DNA from: Diplodia intermedia
Taxonomy: Eukaryota > Ascomycota > Dothideomycetes > Botryosphaeriales > Botryosphaeriaceae
Direction: 5' to 3'
NCBI GenBank assembly: GCA_021495925.1
Contig: JAKEKT010000006.1
Span: 248,001-312,000, forward strand
Length of the DNA stretch: 64,000 bases
Shown here: positions 1-10,221 of the stretch, piece by piece
Layout of the letters: every line of letters starts with the position of its first letter
Numbering within the stretch: the first letter of the stretch is position 1
Program-made: the position numbers and the translations under genes
Notes under the pieces: model-generated
What the model saw: the letters and a program-made list of their open reading frames with translations, nothing else
Told to the model about the DNA's origin: nothing
Databases searched by the model: none

Positions 1-202
1 CGTGGCGCACGTGAGAAGTGTCATTGGTGGTGTAGACGGCGTAGGTTGGGATGGAGAGCTCTCGCGCGGCCGTGATGATGCGGGTTGCGATTTCACCGCT
101 GCAGAGGAGTCAATGTAAGTGTATTTCAACATGAACCCAGAGCGGTGCGCACCGATTGCAGACAAGAAGACGCTTGATAGGTCGGGGCGGTGGTCTAGCC
201 AT
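1..202 (-). CDS. Biotin carboxylase (alpha) subunit of an acyl-CoA carboxylase, 5' part only
   Basis: This is the N-terminus of a biotin-dependent carboxylase subunit, which would carboxylate biotin with ATP and bicarbonate for transfer to an acyl-CoA. The ATG is at 202-200. Exon 1 runs 202-153. A 54-bp intron lies at 152-99 (GTGCGC donor, CTGCAG acceptor, ACATTGAC branch region). Exon 2 runs from 98 off the left edge. The spliced start reads KRLLVCNRGEIATRIITAAR and continues through TYAVYTTNDTSHVRH. This matches the family's nucleotide-binding start (KVLIANRGEIAVRIIRA). The NRG codon for Arg is split by the intron, which supports the junction. The gene diverges from the carboxyltransferase gene at 494, so the two are probably subunits of one enzyme. 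The acyl-CoA substrate (propionyl, methylcrotonyl or other) cannot be told from this fragment. Confidence 0.85.
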
Positions 203-493
203 TTCGGGCAATTCGTGAGAGTCTCTTTGTAGGATCGAGTCGAGTGAAATTTGTGAAGATGGTTGTTTCCAACGAACACATGAAGCAATTGATGTCTGGA
301 AATGAAGGCGGGCAGGCCGAGGAACGATGTCTGGTTCCACAGGAGATCGGCAGACGTCAACGTGGGGTAGCTCAGGGACCGAGGCAAATGGAGCTCCACC
401 GGCCCAAGCTCCTTAACACCACTCCTAACCACCTTCTATTCACACCTCTTCCCAGGCACTCCATGCAACCAATTGACCTTCCACGTAGCCACA
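203..493. promoter_or_regulatory. Divergent intergenic region between the two carboxylase subunit genes
   Basis: These 291 bp separate the start codons of the minus-strand biotin carboxylase gene and the plus-strand carboxyltransferase gene. They must hold both promoters. I see no clear TATA box and no strong dyad. Shared control of the two subunits is inferred from the layout. Confidence 0.5.
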
Positions 494-2512
494 ATGCCCG
501 ACAACAGCGATAACGATAGCAAAAAGAGCTCCAGCAGCGCAGCGACTTCGCGCCTCGCCCAAGTATCAAACCACATCTCCCCACCTTCCCCGTCCACAAC
601 GCCCGATCCGCCAAACAACGACGACGACGACAAGAAACCTCGCCGCAACCGCCGCCGCCGCAACCGCACCACCGCCAACCTCCCCGCCGACTACTCGGAT
701 ATCCTCAGCCAACTCAACACCCTCCACACCATCGCCCGCAACCCGGACCCCGCCCACCGCGGCTACGCCCGCCAAAAGGCCTCAGGCAAGCTCTGGGTGC
801 GCGAGCGCATCGCCCAACTCCTCGACCCCTCGGCGCCCTTCCACGAAATCGGCAGCGCCAGCGGCACCGTGACGTGGGGGCGCCGCCAGGACGACGACGA
901 CGACAACGACCCTTCCAACAACCCCCACGAAACCCCCACCGCCTTCACGCCCTCCAACAACGTCCTCGGCCTCGGCACCATCCTCGTCGCCGGCGGCCCC
1001 GGCCCCCCAGCAAACACGACCACCACCACCCCCGTCCGCCGCCGCATCCTCCTCACCGCCGACGACTTCACCCTGCGCGCCGGGCACGCCGACGGCGCGG
1101 TATCCGCCAAGACGCACTACGGCGAGCGACTCGCGCTGGCGCTGCGGCTGCCCGCCGTCAAGCTGGTCGACGGCTCGTCGGGCGGCGGCTCGGTGTCGAC
1201 GATCCGCGCGGCCGGGTGGTCGTACGTGCCGCCGATGCGCGGGTGGGCGGCCGTGGTGGCGCAGCTGAACGCGGGCGTGCCCAACGTCGGCGCGGTGCTG
1301 GGGCCGGCCGTCGGGCTGGGCGCGGCGAGGGTGGCCGCGTGCCATTTCTCCGTCGTGGCGGGGGATGTGGGCGCGGTGTTTAATGCGGGGGTGAGGGTTG
1401 TTGCTGGTGAGTGCGCTTACTTTATTTTTTTTTTCTTTCTCTCTTTTTGGAAGGGCCGGGCTGACGTGTTGAGGGACTTGTAGGCGCGACGTTTGAGGAG
1501 GGACTGACTTTCAGGGACTTGGGTGGGCCGGCGGTGCATTGCACTAATGGTACCATTGACAACTTGGCTGCGAACGAGGCGGAATGCTTCGAGCAGCTGC
1601 GGACGGTGCTGGGCTATCTGCCGAACTCCGGGACTGAGGTGCCGCCGTTGCTTGCGAACGAGGATCCGACGGATCGAACGTCACCGGAGCTGCGCAGTGT
1701 GATTCCACGGAGGAGAGAGAGGATGTACAATCCGAGGAATATCATCACCACCGTGGTGGACAGAGGCACTTGGTTTGAGATCGGAGCGTTGTGGGGAACG
1801 ACGGCGATTGTCGGACTGGCTCGGCTTGGTGTACGCCCGATCGGCATTGTGTCGTTGAACTGTGAAGGTTTGTGGAAGCAGAAAGTAGAGACGTGTGGGC
1901 GGTCAGCTAACCACATGCACAGTCAATGCCGGTGCCCTAGACTCCCTGGGATCTCAGAAGATCACCAGACACCTCAAGTTCTGTGACGTGTTCAACATTC
2001 CTGTTGTGCAGTTCGTCGATATCCCGGGCTACGCCGTGGGAACCGTCGCGGAACGCACGGCGACGATGCGCCACGGCATCTCGTTGGCGACGACTTATTA
2101 CACCACGTCGATTCCCATCTTCTCCGTCATCGTACGTCGCGTATATGGCGTGGCCGGCGGGATCATGGTCGACTCTCGGGATCCCCACATGCGCGTTGCT
2201 TGGCCCAGTGGGGAATGGGGCAGTCTTCCTCTCGATGGTGGTATTGAAGCGAGTCATTCGCACGAACTGAAGGAGATTGAAAGGAAAGAAGGGAAAGAGA
2301 AGATGAAGGAGAGATACAAGGAGCTAGAACAAGAGTACAGGCGTTTGATGAATCCGGTACGGACGGCAAATGCGTTTGGAATCGAGGAAATCGTGGATCC
2401 GGCTACTACAAGGCCAATGCTGGCGGAGTGGGTGAAGCATGTGTATGAGGTGCTGCTGCCGTTGAGAGTGCAACAGAGAATTGCGGGGACCTTGAAACCA
2501 ATGTTTACGTGA
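494..2512 (+). CDS. Carboxyl transferase (beta) subunit of an acyl-CoA carboxylase
   Basis: Exons are 494-1406, 1484-1867 and 1923-2512 (introns 77 and 55 bp), giving 628 aa. The protein moves the carboxyl group from carboxybiotin to an acyl-CoA. Both crotonase-like halves of the family are visible. The N half has LLTADDFTLRAGHADGA and a glycine-rich DGSSGGGSVSTIR. The C half has CEVNAGALDSLGSQK, VVQFVDIPGYAVGTVAE and RRVYGVAGGIM followed by RVAWPSGEWGSLPLDGG. The first 60 or so residues are Ser/Asn/Asp-rich and then basic (repeated Arg), without homology that I recognise. An Asp/Asn-rich insert follows GTVTWG in the first conserved block. The sequence fits a fungal group related to methylcrotonyl- and propionyl-CoA carboxylase beta chains rather than either classical enzyme. 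Exon 1 is very GC-rich, exons 2-3 less so. The first ATG in frame is 494. Confidence 0.9.
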
Positions 2513-3114
2513 AAGGGGTACATTAAAGGTGGCAATAAAAGATATACACACATGGATTGGCAATCCGATCTTGCACAATAATCATCATGTAAAGGAGAAA
2601 GTTCAACGTCACAGCGGGTGCTGGCATAGCTGAACCTACCCACACTTGCGTCACAGAAATATTTCCTCAGGTAAAGCGCATCCTTTGATGAAGTGAGTAA
2701 TGCAGAGTTATAAGAATCTGTAAGGGAATTAAAGAGAGAGCTTCCATCCTTACTCCAATACGCTACGGTGCAGTTGTAGCTTCTTCCCCCCAGCTACGGA
2801 GAAGCCAGCTCATGGTCGAAGACCACACAAGTTTGGTAGGATGCTGGAAGGAAGCAGTTGATCTATCAAATAGTCTTGTAACTGTGTTTGATTTTGTGCT
2901 ATCTAATATTTTGATATTAATTGGCTTTACGCTATCTAATTTTTTGATGCTCATTTGCCTTTATGCTATCTATGATTTATGCTGTATTGAGAGAAGATTT
3001 CATCCAGAGCTGAGGGTTTTGGGTATACCGTAACCGAAAACGCCAAAGAGGAGAATACCGCACCACTGCCTGGGCCCGAAATCGCATCCATGCCCAGAAC
3101 CCACACCCCTCCCA
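2513..3114. other. Convergent intergenic region, AT-rich in its second half
   Basis: This lies between the 3' ends of the carboxyltransferase gene and the MFS gene. No coding sequence is supported. The part from about 2830 to 3000 is much more AT-rich than its surroundings and holds the short tandem repeat annotated separately. Confidence 0.5.
2863..2975. repeat. Imperfect 33-35 bp AT-rich tandem repeat, about three copies
   Basis: The word GCTATCTAAT occurs at 2898 and 2931, and a shortened GCTATCTATG at 2965, giving spacings of 33 and 34 bp. A weaker copy (CTATCAAATAG) starts near 2863. Each is followed by a similar TTTTGAT...ATTxGCxTTTA stretch. Base composition is unlike the GC-rich flanks. 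Confidence 0.6.
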
Positions 3115-4986
3115 TCAGCCCGACTCCTGCTTCTTCTCGATATCGGCCTCTTCGCCGTCATTTCTCGTCTGCACCTCTGATTCCACAGTCTTCTCCTCGT
3201 CCTTCTCCGCCCCCTTCTCCTTCTGCTGCTTCTCCTGCATCGCCGCCGCCTCCTCGTCCCTGACCTTCTTCACGCTCTTCCACTCGATGACGCTCGAGCC
3301 GAAGATGCTGAAGCAGGTCATGGCCAAGGCGACGGTGAAGGCCTTGACCAGGGCGCCGTTGTACGCCTCCAGCACGGCGCCGAGGGCGTCGTGGCTCAGG
3401 ACGTTGCGCAGCTGGGTGGCGCCGGCGCCGACGACCTGGGCGGGGCTGACGTCGGCGGCGAGGGCGCGCACGCCGCGGACGAGCTCGTTGGTGAAGACGT
3501 TCTGGCAGACGGAGACGAAGACGGCGCCGCCGAGCTGCTGGCCGAAGAACATGAGGGTGACGCCGACGGGCACGTCCTTGCGCGGCAGCACGCACTGCAC
3601 GGCGATGTTGGCCTGCTGCATGCCCAGGCCGAGCCCGAAGCCGAAGAGCACCTGGTAGCCGAGCCAGGCGGGCCGGCCGGTTTGGGTGGTGAAGGTGGTG
3701 ATGAGCCCCGCGCCGACGGCGGCGACGACGCTCGACGCCAGCAGGAAGGGCGCGTAGTAGCCGGTGCGCGACACGCAGATGCCCGTCAGGATGCTGGCGA
3801 CGACCAGCGACAGCACGACGGGCAGCAGCATCAGCCCCGACGACACGGCCGACGCGCCCTTGATGGCCTGGAACCAGATGGGCATGTAGTAGACGATGCC
3901 CATCATGGCCGCCGCGTTGCAGAAGATGAACCAGAAGGCGCCGGCGACGGTGCGCTGCTTGATGATGCGCGGCGCGACTGTGGCCGTGTCGTTGCGGTTG
4001 ACGGCCTGCACGGCGACGAAGGCGGCGAGGAGCAGCGCGCCCAGCACGAGGAGCGCGATGATGCGCGCGTTGCCCCAGGCGTACGTCGAGCCGCCCCACT
4101 GCAGCGCGAGCAGCAGGCATATCATGCCCGGCATGAAGAAGAAGTTGCCCAGCGGGTCGAGCTGCAGGATCTTGTCCCTGGCGCTCAGCGCGGCGTTGGT
4201 CGGCGGCGCCGTCTGCTTGAGCACGAAGAAGACGACGACGGCGACGACGGCGCCGATGGGCAGGTTGATGTAGAAGCACCATCTCCACGTGGCGTGGTCG
4301 GTGAAGGCGCCGCCGAGAAGGGGCCCGACGACGCTGGCGATGCCGAAGAGAGCTCCTGCGAGACCCTGGATGATGGCACGTTTGTGGAGTGGCACGAGTG
4401 GGATGGTCAGAAGAATGCCGCCGGAGAAGACGCCTCCGGAACCCATGCCGGCAATGGCACGGCCCACGATGAAGACAGTCGAGTTGGGAGCTGCACCGCA
4501 GATGGCCGAGCCGGCCTCGAAGAGGAAAAGCGAAGTCAAGTACACGACCTTTTGGTTGTAGAAGGTGTAGATGCGTCCGACCAGCAGCTGGGTTGCGCAG
4601 CCAGTCAGCATGTAAGCAGAGCCGTACCAGCCGACATCTCCCAACGAGTGGAATTCATTGGTGATGATGGGAATTGCGGTTGCAATGATGGTCCTGTCCT
4701 GTCGGCGCAAGTTGGTTAGCCCTTTCGCTACCAAGGGATGGACAAAGGGTTGAGACAAAGACAGATTGACGTGGAAGCTTACCAGCGCGACGACGAATAG
4801 ACCGAGATATACGGTAATGATGATGGGAACAGCAATGCGCGCAGGCGGGTACGCGAACGGGGGTCCTGGCTGGGCTTCCACATCTTTGGGCGTCTCTTGG
4901 ACGCTGGATCTGCCCTGTGGGTGTTTTTCCGCGTCGCCGCTTGTTGGCGGGGGTTGAGTTGAGACGTCTGACATGGTGTCGCTCAT
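3115..4986 (-). CDS. MFS efflux transporter, DHA2 (14-TM drug:H+ antiporter) type
   Basis: Exon 1 is 4986-4783 and exon 2 is 4698-3115. The 84-bp intron at 4782-4699 has a GTAAGC donor, GCTAAC branch site and GACAG acceptor. The protein is 595 aa and sits in the plasma or vacuolar membrane. After a hydrophilic N-tail of about 45 residues, the first helix runs into the family motif LDRTIIATAIP, which is complete only after splicing. Other family marks are LGDVGWYGSAYMLT, GSAICGAAPNS and GMGSGGVFSGG. The C-tail of about 60 residues is very charged (Lys/Glu). The family exports toxic compounds, often secondary metabolites. The substrate here is unknown. It diverges from a Zn2Cys6 regulator, a common exporter-regulator layout. 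The intron has no stop codon and a length divisible by three, so an unspliced reading stays open. Confidence 0.92.
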   Translation of the reverse strand: MSDTMSDVSTQPPPTSGDAEKHPQGRSSVQETPKDVEAQPGPPFAYPPARIAVPIIITVYLGLFVVALVSFHVNLSLSQPFVHPLVAKGLTNLRRQDRTIIATAIPIITNEFHSLGDVGWYGSAYMLTGCATQLLVGRIYTFYNQKVVYLTSLFLFEAGSAICGAAPNSTVFIVGRAIAGMGSGGVFSGGILLTIPLVPLHKRAIIQGLAGALFGIASVVGPLLGGAFTDHATWRWCFYINLPIGAVVAVVVFFVLKQTAPPTNAALSARDKILQLDPLGNFFFMPGMICLLLALQWGGSTYAWGNARIIALLVLGALLLAAFVAVQAVNRNDTATVAPRIIKQRTVAGAFWFIFCNAAAMMGIVYYMPIWFQAIKGASAVSSGLMLLPVVLSLVVASILTGICVSRTGYYAPFLLASSVVAAVGAGLITTFTTQTGRPAWLGYQVLFGFGLGLGMQQANIAVQCVLPRKDVPVGVTLMFFGQQLGGAVFVSVCQNVFTNELVRGVRALAADVSPAQVVGAGATQLRNVLSHDALGAVLEAYNGALVKAFTVALAMTCFSIFGSSVIEWKSVKKVRDEEAAAMQEKQQKEKGAEKDEEKTVESEVQTRNDGEEADIEKKQESG

Positions 4987-5587
4987 GTTACGCTGAAGTG
5001 TTTGCTGATGGAGAGCGTGGTGGCTGAGCAGCGGAAAGCAGCAAGGGCGCAGGCCAAGCTTAATAGTCCGTTCTCGACGGTAAAGGAGGTAGCAAGGTCA
5101 GGTCTGTTGTTGCAAAAAGTTGCAGCCTTGTGGCTGACGGAGCGTCGCGTCCAGCTTGTGCCGACCCGATGACTTGCATCTCCGTGCTGCAGGAAGGAAC
5201 AAAGAGGCGTGCCGCGCGGGCCTGTTGCTAAGCATTTTGTAGCGATTGACGGCGGCGCGGCGTGTCTGAGCTTGTCGACTTCAGCAAGGAGGCGGGCTAG
5301 TGCTCCCGCGCAGATGAAGGCGGGACAGCAGGCGGGGGAGGGGACCCGAACTGCTCGGGCAACGACACGCCGACGCGCCGAGATCGCAGCTGGCCGGCCA
5401 ATCAGCCGACGCTGACTGGTGAGAGGGGCGGCCCCGAACGGAGTGGAACACAGCCCGCACGGAGATTCGGGCCCACCGCTGCCTCAAGTACTCAGCTCTC
5501 CCGCCTTGCGCACCTGCTCCTCCAAAGGCTGGCCCGCGAGCCCGTCTGTAGCCTCCGTCTCCGCTTGTCTCTGCCCTCTGACTCGCA
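4987..5587. promoter_or_regulatory. Divergent promoter region, MFS exporter / Zn2Cys6 regulator
   Basis: These 601 bp separate two divergent start codons. GC-rich CGG/CCG triplets of the kind bound by Zn2Cys6 proteins are frequent, but so they are throughout the window. No specific site can be claimed. Confidence 0.4.
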
Positions 5588-8119
5588 ATGGACGCGCCGC
5601 GGCAGCCTGCCGACCCGAAGCCCGCGCTGCAGGCTGCGCCCTCAGTCCAGTCGCCCGCCCCCGTGCGGCCCGTCGAGCCCCAGGTGCCTACCCCGACTTC
5701 CTCTGACTGCGGCCAGCCCTTGAAACCCAACGCATGCATCAGCTGCCAGCGCCGCAAGGTCAAGTGCGACCGCCTGGAGCCGTGCTCCTCATGCAAGCGC
5801 TACCGCGCCCAGTGCGAGTTCCGCGACCCTGCCCCGCGCCGCAAGAGGAAGCTCAGTGACGAGGACCTCCACGCGAAGCTGGATCGCTATGAATCCATCC
5901 TCAACAGCTTTGGCGCCCGAGTCGATGCAAGATCCGAGTCTGCGTCTGCCGAGAGGCCCGCCTCCACTGTGCCAGCACCCGCCTCCGCTTTCACCCCCTT
6001 GAACGCCCCTCGTCCAGCATCATGCCACAACACTCCCTCTGCATCGTCCCATGAGGCCCTTCCAGCCCGGCCCTCGGCTGTTGCACCTCCCCCGTCCGAG
6101 GAAAACGGCCGCCTCATCTTCGAGAAAGGCAGCTCCAGGTACCTCGAAAACAGCCTCTGGAAGGGCATTTCCGAAGAGTTCAAGAGTCCGGGCGACATGT
6201 TACGGCTTCCTGCTGCCACTGCCACTCCGACTGCCAATTCATCCACCGAGGCTCCTGCCCTTGTCGCCAGTGAGCTTGTCCTCGGACTCATGCTGAACCC
6301 TCCTGGCAGCCTTCGCCTCCTCCATCCCCAACCGCCGCACATTTTCCTTCTCTGGCAGGCCTTCCTCGACAATGTCAATCCGCTGACAAAGCTTCTGCAC
6401 GCGCCCACCGTCCAGCGTCAGATTCTCAAGGCCACCACCAACCTGGACGCCGTCGACCCGGGTATCGAGGCTTTGATGTTTGCAATCTACACCTTCGCCG
6501 TCGTCTCGTTGAGCCCGGAGGAATGCCAGTCAACTTTTGGTGAGAGCAAAGCTGAACTGCTCCCAAAGTTTCAAAATGGGACAAAATTGGCCTTGCATCG
6601 GGCGGAGTTCCTGCGTTCAGCCCAGCTCGTCGTCCTGCAGGCTTACATCCTGTACCTGGTGAGCAACTGGCCCCACTCTAACAGTTTTACCTCATACCAC
6701 CTGTCTGCACATGTGAAATTCATGAAGAAGTATTCCATCTCCTCGAGCAGCTAGACACAAAGATAGTGGTGGTTTCAGATTCGTGTAGCAGCATCCGCAA
6801 TACATCAGCGCTGACTTTCGTTGCAGCTAGCCATGCGCCCCTACTTCGACATCCAAACACTTTGGTCCCTATCGGCGGTAGCTGTTCGCATGGGCCAAAG
6901 GATCGGACTCCATCAAGACGGGAGCAAGATGGGTCTTCCGCTCTTCGACATCGAGATTCGCCGGCGGGTTTGGTGGCAGCTCATGCCGCTCGACATGCGG
7001 ACCGCGGAGCTCGCAGGCGGCCACGCCTCCGTGACGGCCAAGCATTGGGACGTCGAGCTTCCCCTGAACTGCAACGACAGCGACCTGGACCCGGACATGA
7101 AGCAGCTCCCCGTCGAGCACACGGGCCCGACCGAGATGTTCTTCTGCAACATGCGCTACAACTTTGGCAAGTTCTGCAAGAAGGCGCGGGCGGGGCCGTA
7201 CTTCGACCTGCGGCCGTACGGCGACGACGACGGCATCGCCAGCCTGACCAGCAACAACGTCACGCTGCTGGAGAAGGACCGCAACATCGAGGCGCTCGAG
7301 AAGCACCTCGAGGAGCACTTCCTCAAGCACTGCGACCCGTCGGTGCCGCTGCACTACCTCTCGGCCATCGTCGCGCGCTGCGCCCTCTGCATGATGCGGC
7401 TGATCGCGCACCACCCGCGGCGCTACGCGGACAAGGGCCTGAGCCTGCCGCAGTCGGAGAAGGACTTCCTCTTCCGCACGACGCTCAAGATCGTCGAGCT
7501 CGACAACCTCGTGCACGGCGACCCCAGCCTGCAGCGCTTCATGTGGCACATGGACGCCTTCTTCCAGTGGGAGGGCTTCATCTACCTCGTCTCGGAGCTG
7601 CGCGCCCGCACCGCGCCCGCCGACCCGGACGTCCAAAAGGCCTGGTTCCACGTCAACAAGGTGCTCGAGAACCACTCGGACATCCTCGACATCCGCCGCA
7701 GCCCCCTGCACCTCGCCGTCGCCAGCCTCGCCGCGAAGGCCTGGGCCGCCCACGTCCAGGACGCCGTCCGCCAGGCCGCCCCCCAGCCCGCCCTGCACGA
7801 CTACCGCGCCCTCGAGGTGCTCGTGTCGACCCTGCGCGAGGTCCGCTCCCGCTCGCCGCCCGAACCGTCGTCGATGCCGCAACACCAGCAGCAGCAATCG
7901 TTGTCGACCCTGACCGGCTTCGGCGGGGAGCGCGCGTCGGGAGCGCAGAACGGCGGGGCGGGATCGGCGCAGGACGACGGCGCGGCGGAAGAGTGGGGCG
8001 CGTCGCTGCCGAATGGCCTGGATGCGAGTCCGATGGATTGGGACATGTGGGACGATATGCTCGCCGAGTTTGGCCTGGGGATGGAGGTCTTCGGTGCGTA
8101 TACCGTCACGAACAAGTGA
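5588..8119 (+). CDS. Zn2Cys6 fungal transcription factor with fungal_trans (MHR) domain
   Basis: Exons are 5588-6658 and 6827-8119 (168-bp intron, GTGAGC donor, TTGCAG acceptor), giving 787 aa. A binuclear zinc cluster lies at residues 50-76 with Cys50, 53, 60, 66, 69 and 76 (C-x2-C-x6-C-x5-C-x2-C-x6-C), followed by a basic PRRKRKL patch. A Ser/Pro/Ala-rich linker leads to a fungal_trans middle homology region, including QTLWSLSAVAVRMGQRIGLHQ and RRRVWWQLMPLD. The splice falls inside this domain and restores it. The C-terminus is acidic and Trp-rich (MDWDMWDDMLAEFG), which resembles an activation segment. It probably acts in the nucleus. Target genes are unknown. The divergent exporter is the obvious candidate. 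Confidence 0.93.
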
Positions 8120-8718
8120 GGTCGGCGGAAGCGGGCGTATCTACCATCGATCCTGCCGGGTGTTGGAGAGGGAGTGTGGATATGGAGGGCTTCTACGGGT
8201 GCCCTGATCGGAATCATTCTACCGAAGTCTTGGTTCCAAGAGGAAGTAGAGGCTTTTGTGACGATGATAAGCCCCCGTGTAGAAAGCTCACGGACGAAGG
8301 TTACGAAATAATGGTCAGTACGTATATATATATAGCGTTACGTCATCGGCTTCCTGCGGTCCATTTAAAGATGTTTTAGAGGGAAAAGATACCTTTTATC
8401 GAATGCTTCTGTACCGTACCTAGTAATGCTTTTGCTGCTCAATCAACTGCCCGTCTGCGCTTGTACCTGCTATTGTAGTACTCAGCGAACCGGTCCCACA
8501 AAAATGCAGCTCTTCTGATTGCGGTAAAATGTCCACTTCCACCGGAAACACATTTCCCATTCGAGAACAGCAAGCGATGAACTATCCTCATGCTGGATAT
8601 CTTACGAAAAGAGGAACGTCGTCTTGACGCTCCCCAGGCCCAACTGACTTTTACACTTGCACCTGAACGAAAAACAAACCAACTCTATCCCTTGACCGCA
8701 AGCTTTTTCCCGAGACAT
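8120..8718. other. Convergent intergenic region
   Basis: These 599 bp lie between the 3' ends of the Zn2Cys6 gene and the next minus-strand gene. I see no supported gene. A short TATATATATA run lies near 8323. This is probably both 3' UTRs. Confidence 0.5.
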
Positions 8719-9530
8719 TTACTTCAGTAGCTTCCTCACGCTGGTCTCCATCCAGAGCTTGGCATACTCGCGGTGCAGGATATCAAACCACCAGGGCAGG
8801 TTTCCCTTGACCTTGCCCTCGGGCGTCGAGTTGAAGAAGAAGCTCTTCATGTGGAACGTCGCAAACTTGTCGTCCTTGTTCACCTCCATCGAGAAGATGC
8901 CGTCCGACGGCCGGGGTCCGGCATTCAACGGGGAGTCGCCGCAGCGGACGGCCACCTAAAAGGAGAAAACGAAATCAGCCCTCACATCGCCTGAAAAATT
9001 CGCGAAGTCACATTAACATGCGAGCGGGGGCTCGCAAGCAAACAGGGGAGGGAAACCCTCTCTCCCTCCCTCCCTCTCTCCCTCACACTCACCTTCCCCG
9101 GCGCGCGCTCCACGACCTCGAAATGATCCGCAATCTTGGTGCCGAGCCTATAATCACTCTCCGCCAGCTCCCCGCGGTCCCACAGATGCCCCTGGCGGCC
9201 GTCGAGCGCGCGGTACTTCTTCTCGAGGAAGCGGCGCTGGTACGCGAAGCCCAGCCCGGACCACACGCCGGCGCAAAAGTCGCGCGTCAGCGCGTCCAGG
9301 TCCTCCGTCTTGAGCTCGCTCAGCGGCACGCGCCGCACCGCGTGGTCGACGCACACGGGCGGGTTGTCCGCCGGGTTGCGCTGCTTGAGCAGAGGCGCCC
9401 ACGAAGCCCACGAGGGCGACGACGGCGAGAACGGGACGAAGTGCGTCTCGCGCGTGTAGAGCTTCCAGCCGGCGCCCACGGCGGCGGCGCCCGCCGCGGT
9501 CGTGGTGAGGAGCGATTTGAGGATTGCCAT
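8719..9530 (-). CDS. Conserved fungal protein of unknown function (about 224 aa)
   Basis: Exon 1 is 9530-9093 and exon 2 is 8955-8719. The 137-bp intron (GTGAGT donor, TTTTAG acceptor) contains a CT-rich stretch at 9057-9086. The product begins MAILKSLLTTTAAGAAAVGAGWKLYTRETHFVPFS: a short hydrophobic N-terminal segment that could be a membrane anchor or mitochondrial signal, then a soluble domain. Blocks that look conserved include DFCAGVWSGLGFAYQRRFLEKKY, DYRLGTKIADHFEV and SFFFNSTPEGK...LPWWFDILHREYAKLW. I have seen this type of protein widely in ascomycetes without an assigned role and give no function. The ATG at 9530 was chosen because homology-like sequence starts there. The frame stays open further upstream. 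Confidence 0.8.
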
Positions 9531-10221
9531 TGTTCGTCGTGGTGGTGGTGGTGGTTGGTTGGTTTCGAGGCCAATTGAGGTTCGAGCCGGGGCGAATTGG
9601 ATGGTTGAAGGCTCGAGGAATTGACGATTGGGAGGAATTGGATGGAGAGAAAGCGTGTGGCGTGTCTTTGGAGAGGCTGGGTGGGAGGGGAAGGTGGAGC
9701 GGAGCAGGGCAAGAAGCTCGCGTGCTGCCGCAGCGAACCGGGTGATGTCGTGTGTCAGCAAACGGTGAGCTACGTACCCTCGGATCGTCGGCCGCGTTCG
9801 GGTTTCCGAGAGAGCAGCAGCAAGAGGGAGGAGCTTGGGCCTTCGTCGCATGGAATGGATGGCACGATGACCCCGCCCCGGTCGGGCCGCTTGGCGTTGG
9901 GTTTTTCTACGGCGGAAACGGCAGTGGCGCACGGGCTAGGAACGCGCGAGACGCGACTGCTGTGCAACAGCAGCGCGTCTCACAGTAGTTGTCGGCTTTA
10001 ATCCAGCCTGGCTCGATAGTTCGTCACGACTACGCACGAAGACCAGCCCTCAATTAACGGTCAGTCCACGGCTCATCGGCAGCCTGTGCCAGCGTCTAGA
10101 TGAAAGGATTCACAAGAGCCATGCCCCGACTCCACCCGCCAGTCAGAACACCTATCTCTCCCGACTCGTGCTTCTCCGCCGTGAGTTACCATCGCTCACC
10201 GGACGCCGTCACAGCAGAACA
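9531..10221. promoter_or_regulatory. Divergent intergenic region
   Basis: These 691 bp lie between the minus-strand unknown gene and the HET-domain gene. They are GC-rich with no supported coding sequence. Both promoters are expected here. Confidence 0.4.

Noticed and set aside
782..1383. Long Arg/Ala/Gly-rich frames on both strands over exon 1 of the carboxyltransferase gene
   Set aside because: They are shadows of very GC-rich coding DNA. The homology-bearing frame is the plus-strand one.
3158..4719. Frames of 376 codons (minus) and 442 codons (plus) inside the MFS gene
   Set aside because: They are Arg- or Asp/Glu/Gly-rich shadows without domains, in the wrong frame for the transporter.
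6766..8379. A 537-codon plus-strand frame over the second exon of the Zn2Cys6 gene
   Set aside because: It begins inside the intron, is Arg/Pro-rich and lacks the MHR text found in the other frame.
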